17,111 bases of DNA from an uncultured Bacteroidales bacterium (GTDB lineage: Bacteria > Bacteroidota > Bacteroidia > Bacteroidales > UBA1715): the NCBI GenBank assembly GCA_937892155.1, contig CALAUG010000004.1, forward strand, positions 1-17,111, read 5' to 3'. The notes beneath the pieces are model-generated. The model was not told where the DNA came from, made no database searches, and was given only the letters and a program-made list of their open reading frames with translations. The position numbers and the translations under genes are program-made. Positions 1-6,509 of the stretch are shown here, one piece after another (position 1 is the stretch's first letter; each line of letters begins with the position of its first letter).

Positions 1-1
1 G

Positions 2-53
2 TTATTACTAATATGCATAAAAAAGGACGACAGAAATGCCGTCCTTTTTTTGT
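2..53. repeat. Left copy of 52-bp terminal inverted repeat
   Basis: This segment is identical, base for base, to the reverse complement of 17059-17110. Identity stops at base 1 (g against a) and at base 54 (a against g), so the repeat is exactly 52 bp as far as the window shows. It comprises a hairpin with A/T-rich flanks (19-50) plus an outer AT-rich tail containing the palindrome TATGCATA. Only one base is visible outside it, so similarity might resume beyond the window. No transposase or integrase lies between the copies. Confidence 0.95.
19..50 (-). terminator. Intrinsic terminator after the tandem lgt genes
   Basis: GGACG (25-29) pairs with CGTCC (40-44), extended by six A residues (19-24) against T residues (45-50). 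An inner C31-G38 pair lies beyond one A-C mismatch, and the loop is about 6 bases. Read on the minus strand it lies about 27 bases after the stop of the last lgt gene and ends in a run of six U. The A tract on the other side means it could also work on the plus strand. Confidence 0.8.
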
Positions 54-77
54 ATTTGGGAAGAAAAAGATTAAAAA

Positions 78-911
78 TTACACATTGTGAACAGTATTAT
101 TACCTGCCTTTGCCTTATATAATGACCAAGAGCCAAACACAATAAACGGAATACTTAGTATTTGTCCCATATTAAGTAATAAACTTTTTTCAAATGAAAC
201 TTGAGGAACCTTGAGGAATTCTATACAAAAACGTGTACCGAAAATTCCGATAAAAAAGATTCCAATTATAAACCAATCAGAAAGTTCTTTATGCCTTTTA
301 TACGATTTATGACAATAAATCATAAAAAAGATAAACAAAGATAAATAGCATAACATTTCATATATCTGCGTAGGATGCCGTGGAACAGCAACCTCTACCC
401 CTGACAGAACTTCCTGACTTTGTATAAAAACAAATCCCCAAGGAAGATTAGTGGGGACACCGTAAATTTCCGAATTCATTAAATTACCCATCCTAAAAAA
501 CACTGCGGCAAGTGGTGTTACCAACATGGTACGAGAAAGTATTTTCCTGTATGATATTCCATTTCTTGCCACAAACAAATATGCAACAAGTACTCCCATG
601 GCACCTCCGTGGCTCGCCATTCCACCCTCCCAAATACAAAATATTTTTAAAGGATTATGTAAATAATATGTAGGTTCATAAAATAAACAATGCCCTATTC
701 TAGCGCCCAAAATACCACCAACGACGACGGCAATTGCCATTTTATTCAATAATGAATCTGGAAAATTTTCCTTACGAAGTAAAAAATACGAAACATAATA
801 GGCAGAAACAAATGCCAAAGCAAACAATACGCCATACCAACGAAACGCATACGTACTGGAAAATTGATGAATGTATGGAGAGACATTCCAAACAACGGCA
901 AGCAAATCCAT
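78..911 (-). CDS. lgt: Prolipoprotein diacylglyceryl transferase, copy 1 (normal length)
   Basis: Lgt is an inner-membrane enzyme that moves diacylglycerol from phosphatidylglycerol to the lipobox cysteine of prolipoproteins, the first step of lipoprotein maturation. At 277 residues it has the usual family length and is hydrophobic throughout. Family landmarks are present in order: RWYG (24-27), HGG with H101, the signature RMGNLMNSEIYG (140-151, with R140, N143, E148), HPTQIYE (179-185) and a C-terminal TRFCIEF with R227 and E231. These match the residues known to matter in E. coli Lgt (H103, R143, E151, R239). The ATG lies one base after the TAG of the second, longer lgt copy. An AAGGAG sits 13 bases upstream, inside the end of that gene, though this may be chance because Bacteroidota rarely rely on Shine-Dalgarno pairing. 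It is the last gene before the hairpin. Confidence 0.95.
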   Translation of the reverse strand: MDLLAVVWNVSPYIHQFSSTYAFRWYGVLFALAFVSAYYVSYFLLRKENFPDSLLNKMAIAVVVGGILGARIGHCLFYEPTYYLHNPLKIFCIWEGGMASHGGAMGVLVAYLFVARNGISYRKILSRTMLVTPLAAVFFRMGNLMNSEIYGVPTNLPWGFVFIQSQEVLSGVEVAVPRHPTQIYEMLCYLSLFIFFMIYCHKSYKRHKELSDWFIIGIFFIGIFGTRFCIEFLKVPQVSFEKSLLLNMGQILSIPFIVFGSWSLYKAKAGNNTVHNV

Positions 912-912
912 A

Positions 913-1989
913 CTACGCAGGATTCTCCTTACCCTTGTCGCGAATTGCCATCACGACAAAAAACAAACCACAGACAATAAAAGGAACACTCAGCCACTGT
1001 CCCATATCAAGTGTCATATTCTTCTCAAAATCAACTTGATTATTCTTAATAAATTCAAAACAAAACCTTGTGGCAAAAATCATAAGAAATGCTATTGCAA
1101 GGATTACATAGCTTGAAATCGGTTTATCGTGTTTACAACGCAATTGGTAATATGCGATTAAAATACCTCCAGTAATTAAATACGTGAGTGCCTCATAGAT
1201 TTGTGTCGGATGATTAGGAGCAAGTATCCCTGCATTTACGCACGCATCAACAAACGGACGAAGTTGATTCTCGTCCAAAAACTGATATTTCAGCAACAGT
1301 TCCCAAAGACTTTCAAAAGAAAAGACAGATGTAGTCGGAAGGCAATGTGATAAAAATGACTGCAATGTTTGTACTGCATCGGCGGAGACGAGGCCTGCCT
1401 GAGCCATTATAGTACTTATATCCGCACCATTAGTCTGCATCATTGCATCGCGTACGAAAATGACACCCCACGGTAAATTTGTTGCAACTCCATAAATTTC
1501 AGAATTCATAAGATTTCCCATTCTGACGAAAAATGCTGTAATAGGAATTACTACAGCTGAACGCGACATAACCCATATAAATGATTTTCCAGATTTTTTT
1601 GCAAACCATAAGAATGCAATAACGAGTCCTATTGCGCCTCCATGACTTGCCAATCCGCCTTCCCATACTTTAAAAATACGAAACATGCCAGACCAATCAA
1701 TATGTCTTGTTCCATCGGCGCACGTTATTATTGGATGTAAATATGGAGCCAAATAAACTTCTGGTTCGTAGAATAAGCAATGCCCCAAACGAAGTCCGAT
1801 AAGCAATAAGAAAAATGTAGTAAACGTAAGTGTATCAGCATCGTTGGTAGTTAGTTTTTCGTTAACGAAAATTTTACGCAAACACCAATACGACAAGAAA
1901 AAGCCAATTCCGAAAAACAAACCATACCACCGAACATGAAACCCCGCAATGATTTCCGGATTTACATTCCAAATGATATAATTCAGCAT
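913..1989 (-). CDS. lgt: Prolipoprotein diacylglyceryl transferase, copy 2 (with enlarged periplasmic loop)
   Basis: This is a second complete Lgt of 358 residues, about 80 longer than its neighbour. All family landmarks are kept: RWYG (20-23), HGG with H116, RMGNLMNSEIYG (156-167), HPTQIYE (260-266) and TRFCFEF with R308 and E312. The extra length lies in two places. About 18 more residues fall before KVWEGG (near 82-105), and a large excess lies between GVIFVR (175-180) and HPTQ: 79 residues here against 15 in copy 1. The large insert is soluble and helix-like with no hydrophobic segment, and by family topology it should lie in the periplasmic head. The gene starts 4 bases after the SiaC-like gene and ends 1 base before copy 1, so all three are probably cotranscribed. 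With all key residues present it is probably active; a role on a different substrate set is only inference. Confidence 0.94.
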   Translation of the reverse strand: MLNYIIWNVNPEIIAGFHVRWYGLFFGIGFFLSYWCLRKIFVNEKLTTNDADTLTFTTFFLLLIGLRLGHCLFYEPEVYLAPYLHPIITCADGTRHIDWSGMFRIFKVWEGGLASHGGAIGLVIAFLWFAKKSGKSFIWVMSRSAVVIPITAFFVRMGNLMNSEIYGVATNLPWGVIFVRDAMMQTNGADISTIMAQAGLVSADAVQTLQSFLSHCLPTTSVFSFESLWELLLKYQFLDENQLRPFVDACVNAGILAPNHPTQIYEALTYLITGGILIAYYQLRCKHDKPISSYVILAIAFLMIFATRFCFEFIKNNQVDFEKNMTLDMGQWLSVPFIVCGLFFVVMAIRDKGKENPA

Positions 1990-1993
1990 CAGA

Positions 1994-2368
1994 TTAGTAT
2001 TCTATAAATTTAAAGTTCAATTTTAAGAATTTAGAGTATTGATTACCAGACATCAACATATCCAAATCTTCTTTTTCGTAGAACCATTTTATGAGCAAAT
2101 CGTGTTTTTCAACATATTGTTCTATTGTAAGGAACAACTTCGCCAACTGTTTTGACGACGATGTGTTGAAATATTCAATTTTTACTTCAAATATGAATGA
2201 ATTTCTTTCGTTTTCGTTCAAGGTTTTGTCAACCCATTCCAAAACTGGTGCATAAAAGTCTATTGCATTCTCAGGTAACGAACGACCAGAAATAGTAAAT
2301 GTATGATTCTCTGTATTGAACTCAATTTTTGGAGTATCTTCGGTACCTGCAATATAAAAGTTTTCCAT
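1994..2368 (-). CDS. SiaC-like regulatory phosphoprotein (DUF1987 family)
   Basis: This 124-residue cytoplasmic protein resembles the DUF1987/SiaC family. In Pseudomonas aeruginosa, SiaC is phosphorylated on T68 by the kinase SiaB and dephosphorylated by the PP2C phosphatase SiaA, and in its unmodified form it binds a diguanylate cyclase. The family core is visible: the N-terminal TPKIEF (12-17), ISGRSLPENA (26-35), and IEYFNTSSSK (64-73), in which T69 occupies the expected phosphosite, followed by three serines. No SiaA-, SiaB- or cyclase-like gene is in the window, so it is an orphan here. It starts a three-gene unit with the two lgt genes (4-base gap). Family assignment is fairly confident; the partner and output cannot be read from the sequence. 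Confidence 0.85.
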   Translation of the reverse strand: MENFYIAGTEDTPKIEFNTENHTFTISGRSLPENAIDFYAPVLEWVDKTLNENERNSFIFEVKIEYFNTSSSKQLAKLFLTIEQYVEKHDLLIKWFYEKEDLDMLMSGNQYSKFLKLNFKFIEY

Positions 2369-2600
2369 ACTATTCTATTTATCTAACACCTCTTGTAAGA
2401 ATGTAAAAACACCCAATTGTAGAACAAATGTAGTGATTTAATTGAATTAGGAATCCCCTTTGAGAAAGTTTTTCGGAAAAACGGCAATATTGACACAATG
2501 TACTGCGCATTGCAACGATTGACAACATCAGTAAACCTAACTTTTAGGTGCTATTTTGTAAACAAAATCAATTGAGACAATGAAGACAACGATGTGCTTT
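2369..2600. other. Intergenic region between the DUF1846 gene and the siaC-like gene
   Basis: This 232-base non-coding gap has genes on the minus strand on both sides. Near the DUF1846 side are two adjacent perfect inverted repeats: ACCTAA-CTT-TTAGGT (2535-2549) and ATTTTGT-AA-ACAAAAT (2553-2568). They could form a weak terminator for the upstream operon, but neither has a GC-rich stem or a clear U run, so an operator role is also possible. The candidate promoter box at 2425-2432 lies on the other side. I see no open frame worth calling. Confidence 0.45.
2425..2432 (-). promoter_or_regulatory. Candidate -7 box of the siaC-like/lgt promoter
   Basis: On the minus strand this reads TACATTTG, a full match to the Bacteroidetes -7 consensus TAnnTTTG, placed 57 bases before the ATG of the SiaC-like gene. 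I see no convincing TTTG or TTG at the -33 position, so the call rests on the -7 box and on its place in the only sizeable gap upstream of the three-gene unit. Confidence 0.4.
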
Positions 2601-4064
2601 TTATTTCTTCTTCACTGGATCGCAAGTAAAATCAACGCCCAATTTTTGGAAGATTTTTCTATCTACTTCGCTGAGCATTACTGTTGTATGAACTTGGCAA
2701 CCTTTAAAGTTTGACAATTGTGCAAGTGCCTTTTTGCAATTTTCATTATGAAGACTCAACATTGCCAATGCAACCAGAACCTCATCGGTATGCAACCGAG
2801 GATTTTTGCCGTGTAAATATGAGACTTTCATATTTTGGATTGGTTCAATCATCTCGGCAGGAATTAACTTGACCTTGTGGTCAATACCTGCGAGGTATTT
2901 TGTTGCATTTAATATCAAAGCTGCGCTTGCACCTAGCAAATCACTTGTTTTAGATGTGATTATCGTGCCGTCCTGCAGCTCAATAGCTGCAGCCGGACAT
3001 TTTGCCTTGTCTCCTTTTATTTTCGCCGCAACAGTCGTTTTCCGGTCCGTGGTCGATATTTTTGCCTGCTGCATCAACAACGCAATTTTGTTGATTTCAT
3101 TTTCTTCCGATTTACCATCGGCAAGATTATTCAAGGCTTTATAATAGCGACGGATAATTTCTTGATTTGATGAGGCTCTACACACTGCATCATCAATAAT
3201 GCAATTCCCAGCCATATTCACGCCCATATCGGTAGGTGATTTATATGGATTTTCGCCATATATGCCTTCGAAAATTGCATTTAAAACAGGAAATATTTCT
3301 ATATCACGATTATAATTTACCGTAGTTTTACCGTATGCTTCCAAATGAAACGGATCAATCATATTAACATCGTTCAAATCGGCCGTAGCTGCCTCGTATG
3401 CGATATTAACAGGATGTTTTAATGGAAGGTTCCAGATTGGGAATGTTTCAAATTTAGCATAGCCAGCCTTTATCCCTTTTTTATTGTCCTGATACAACTG
3501 GCTCAAACATACCGCCATTTTCCCACTTCCTGGTCCTGGTGCTGTTACAACCACTAATGGGCGCGATGTTTCAACATAATCATTCTTACCGAAACCTTCG
3601 TCTGAATCTATCAGCGCGACATTTGACGGATATCCTTCAATGGTGTAATGATAGTATGTTTTTATATTCAAGCGTTTAAGTCTATTTCGAAAAGATTTCG
3701 CACTTTCCTGCCCTTTGAAATGAGTAATAACGACAGATCCAACCTTTAATCCCCGCTGTTCAAATTCGCCTTTCAAACGAAGAACATCTTCATCGTACGT
3801 AATACCAAGATCGGCACGTACCCTATTTTTTTCGATATCAACAGCACTAATTACAATAACGATTTCGGCACAATCGCTCAACTGCATTAACATACGCAGT
3901 TTACTATCTGGCTGAAAACCCGGCAAAACACGGCTAGCGTGGTAATCATCAAACAATTTCCCACCAAACTCCAAATACAATTTATTACCAAACTGAGCTA
4001 TTCGTTCTTTAATATGCTCCGATTGAATTTTCAAATATTTTTCGTTGTCAAAACCTATTCTCAT
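2601..4064 (-). CDS. DUF1846 family protein with a P-loop-like motif
   Basis: This 487-residue soluble protein matches the DUF1846 family (usually near 500 residues, found across Firmicutes, Actinobacteria and Bacteroidota), for which I know no established biochemical function. Visible features are the N-terminal MRIGFDNEKYL, YLEFGGKLFDD (30-40), HASRVLPGF (42-50), and a glycine-rich loop APGPGSGKM (175-183) that resembles a nucleotide-binding P-loop with K182. No signal peptide or membrane segment is apparent. The ATG overlaps the TGA of the upstream membrane-protein gene as ATGA, implying translational coupling. The acyl-CoA ligase, membrane protein and this gene form one operon, so a link to lipid or membrane metabolism is a reasonable guess but only a guess. 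Its length suggests it is intact. Confidence 0.9.
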   Translation of the reverse strand: MRIGFDNEKYLKIQSEHIKERIAQFGNKLYLEFGGKLFDDYHASRVLPGFQPDSKLRMLMQLSDCAEIVIVISAVDIEKNRVRADLGITYDEDVLRLKGEFEQRGLKVGSVVITHFKGQESAKSFRNRLKRLNIKTYYHYTIEGYPSNVALIDSDEGFGKNDYVETSRPLVVVTAPGPGSGKMAVCLSQLYQDNKKGIKAGYAKFETFPIWNLPLKHPVNIAYEAATADLNDVNMIDPFHLEAYGKTTVNYNRDIEIFPVLNAIFEGIYGENPYKSPTDMGVNMAGNCIIDDAVCRASSNQEIIRRYYKALNNLADGKSEENEINKIALLMQQAKISTTDRKTTVAAKIKGDKAKCPAAAIELQDGTIITSKTSDLLGASAALILNATKYLAGIDHKVKLIPAEMIEPIQNMKVSYLHGKNPRLHTDEVLVALAMLSLHNENCKKALAQLSNFKGCQVHTTVMLSEVDRKIFQKLGVDFTCDPVKKK

Positions 4065-4594
4065 AAATCTGCGTTGTCGGTTTTTATCGGTCCTGGTTGA
4101 TTTGTCTCATCAGACTGATTCACTGGAGTCTCGGATGTTTCAACTTTAGCTTCTTGTGTCAATCCGTCATTCAGCACGTCATAAATGGTACTACGCGATG
4201 GGAATATTGCAATTTGCCAAATAAACGAAAGAGCTACAAATACTAAGAAATACATATTCCCTCTCACAAAAGTCAGAGCAATGCCTATCAATGCGATACC
4301 TATCAATGTAAAATAGCGCCCATAGGTAGAAGATTGAAAAATTTGTTTACGAACATCTTCTTCCATATTTTTGTTCAAACGCCTTTTCCTGCCAATCAAC
4401 AAAATGACATTCCACACAGAAAGAATTATTGTTGAAATAAGCATTATCCAACCGAACAGATTTTTCGCATCGGAAAAGTCGAAATGAAAATTCTTACGTA
4501 GATATAACAAAATAAAAAGCATGAATGCTTCTGCCAAGAGCATCACACCTATCAATGCCTGCATAGGCAAAGAATATTTTTTGCCAACTTCCAT
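4061..4594 (-). CDS. Small four-helix membrane protein of unknown function
   Basis: I do not recognise this family. With the ATG at 4594 the protein is 177 residues. Four hydrophobic segments are apparent (about 11-32, 46-68, 93-111 and 113-132), the middle pair separated by a basic loop (GRKRRLNKN), followed by a polar, acidic, probably disordered tail (143-177). The start is uncertain: the frame also opens with a GTG at 4603, but the ATG shares its A with the TAA of the acyl-CoA ligase gene (TAATG), the classic coupling arrangement, so I prefer the ATG. At the other end its TGA overlaps the ATG of the DUF1846 gene. The tight packing suggests it works with one of those partners, perhaps as a membrane anchor, but nothing in the sequence proves that. 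Confidence 0.8.
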   Translation of the reverse strand: MEVGKKYSLPMQALIGVMLLAEAFMLFILLYLRKNFHFDFSDAKNLFGWIMLISTIILSVWNVILLIGRKRRLNKNMEEDVRKQIFQSSTYGRYFTLIGIALIGIALTFVRGNMYFLVFVALSFIWQIAIFPSRSTIYDVLNDGLTQEAKVETSETPVNQSDETNQPGPIKTDNADL

Positions 4595-6393
4595 TAGTTC
4601 CACAATCTTTCTAAGCGTTCTGCATATTTAATGAGAACTGCTTTACGTTTAACCTTCAATGTCGGAGAAAGTAAACCGTTTTGCGGTGTCCATTCGTCTG
4701 CGAGCAAAGCATAACGCTTTACTTGTTCATAATCCGCAAAATTTTCATTCATTTTTTGCACCTCTTTTTGTATTCTGGCAATCACATCAGGGTGTTTAAT
4801 GACTTCTTGATCTGAAATATAAGGTACTTTGTGTGAAGCGCACCACGTTCTCAACACTGAAAAATCTGGTATTATTAATGCTACTGGATACTGATGATTT
4901 TCGCCAAACACAACTATTGTATTGATGAATGTTGATGTAACAAACTTTGCTTCTATCAGTTCTGGATTAACATATTTTCCAAATGAAGTTTTAAATAAAC
5001 TTTTCAAGCGGCCAGTGATTTTCACCAAACCTTTATCTGTTATAATTGCTGTATCGCCAGTATGGAACCAACCATCGTCATCAATAACTTCTTTTGTTTT
5101 AGCTTCGTCACGATAATATCCAAGCATAACATTGTGACCCCTGCACATAAGTTCGTCATTATCGCCTATTTTAACCTCAACGCCGGGCAATGGTAAGCCA
5201 ACAGTTCCTGGTTCGTGAGTAAATGGCTCATAGCTTGCAACTGCAATCACTGGTGATGTTTCCGACAATCCATAGCCTTCAAAAATCAACATACCGATTG
5301 CTTGGAAGAATGCAGACATTTTTGCCTGCAATGCAGAACCACCAGAAACAACCTCTGCAATTCTTTGCGCACCAAGAGCTTCTCTAAACTGAGAATAAAT
5401 AAATTTATCTGCAATTTTATATCGGATATTGTACCACCACGTACGCTCATTCGGATCAAGCTTATACTCCTTAGCCAAGTCTATAGCCCAATAGTACAAC
5501 TGTTTCTTCGGCCCAGAAAGTTTTTTACCCGCAGAGAACAATTTGTCGTAAATCTTCTCCAACAAACGTGGCACAACGCACATAATTGTTGGCTGAATTT
5601 CTTTCATATTATCATTTATCAAAGCAATGTTTGAATAATATATTGAGCAAGCATTGTAATGATATACATACATCATCATGCGTTCGTAGGCGTGGCACAA
5701 CGGCAAGAAACTTAATGCAGTGTGACTCCACGGATGCATTAAATCGTGTACACCTTTAACTTGTTTAACAATGTTATTATGAGACAACATAACACCTTTA
5801 GGGTTACCAGTTGTTCCCGATGTATAAATAATTGTTGCTAAATCATTTGGTTGAATAGAAGACTTCAATTCCTGCAGTTTTTCTGGCTGTGCATTTTCTT
5901 TTCCAAAATCAATCAAATTTTGGAAAAAGCGATAGTCGTTCTTTTGATCAACAAAAGTGAACACTTCCTGCAAATATTCCAGTTCTGGAAGAATAGGTTC
6001 TATCTTTTTACGCAATTCCTTACCCTCAATAAAGAGTACCTTCATTTCGGCGTGATTAAGAATGTATCTATAATCCTCCTGACTAATTGTAGGATAAATA
6101 GGAATAGGAACAATTCCCACCTGCATAGCACCCATATCAAGGAAATTCCACTCTGGACGGTTCCCACTGACAATACCAATTTTATCGCCAGGCTTTAAAC
6201 CTAATGCAAGTAAGCCATAACTTACGTTGTTTGCATTCTCAATATATTCATCTATGCTATATGTAATCCACTTTCCATCAACCTTATGAGCCAAAGCAAC
6301 ATTAGGATTCACTGTAGTATTTTCTATTGCCATCGCACGTGGCAATTCTTCTTTGTAGCGATCCAAAAGGTCGAAAATACGCGTTACTTCCAT
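4594..6393 (-). CDS. Long-chain fatty acid--CoA ligase (AMP-binding enzyme)
   Basis: This ANL-superfamily enzyme activates a carboxylate, most likely a long-chain fatty acid, as an acyl-adenylate and transfers it to CoA. The 599-residue length fits bacterial long-chain acyl-CoA synthetases. Core motifs are the ATP-binding loop YTSGTTGNPKG (190-200), HAYERM (234-239), the adenine pocket GYGLSETSP (373-381), the ribose-binding TGD (445-447), and the hinge GRLKSLFKTSFGKYV (461-475). Near the C-terminus, SPTLKVKR carries the expected catalytic lysine. There is no signal peptide, so it should be cytosolic or peripheral at the inner membrane. A strong promoter lies just upstream, and the stop is fused to the next start (TAATG), making it the first gene of a three-gene operon. 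The exact chain length of the substrate cannot be read here. Confidence 0.93.
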   Translation of the reverse strand: MEVTRIFDLLDRYKEELPRAMAIENTTVNPNVALAHKVDGKWITYSIDEYIENANNVSYGLLALGLKPGDKIGIVSGNRPEWNFLDMGAMQVGIVPIPIYPTISQEDYRYILNHAEMKVLFIEGKELRKKIEPILPELEYLQEVFTFVDQKNDYRFFQNLIDFGKENAQPEKLQELKSSIQPNDLATIIYTSGTTGNPKGVMLSHNNIVKQVKGVHDLMHPWSHTALSFLPLCHAYERMMMYVYHYNACSIYYSNIALINDNMKEIQPTIMCVVPRLLEKIYDKLFSAGKKLSGPKKQLYYWAIDLAKEYKLDPNERTWWYNIRYKIADKFIYSQFREALGAQRIAEVVSGGSALQAKMSAFFQAIGMLIFEGYGLSETSPVIAVASYEPFTHEPGTVGLPLPGVEVKIGDNDELMCRGHNVMLGYYRDEAKTKEVIDDDGWFHTGDTAIITDKGLVKITGRLKSLFKTSFGKYVNPELIEAKFVTSTFINTIVVFGENHQYPVALIIPDFSVLRTWCASHKVPYISDQEVIKHPDVIARIQKEVQKMNENFADYEQVKRYALLADEWTPQNGLLSPTLKVKRKAVLIKYAERLERLWN

Positions 6394-6416
6394 ACCAAAC
6401 TTACTTTAATCTATTG

Positions 6417-6446
6417 CAAATGTATGTAAATTCAATGAATAACAAA
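6417..6446 (-). promoter_or_regulatory. Promoter of the acyl-CoA ligase operon
   Basis: On the minus strand there is TTTG (6446-6443), an 18-base spacer, and TACATTTG (6424-6417), which matches the Bacteroidetes TTTG / TAnnTTTG pattern. The predicted transcript start is near 6410, giving a leader of roughly 15-20 bases before the ATG at 6393. Confidence 0.65.
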
Positions 6447-6509
6447 GATTTTACCTTGCTATATTCCTTAATGTACGTAAATAGACACATTTGATTTGTC
6501 AATAGAAAA

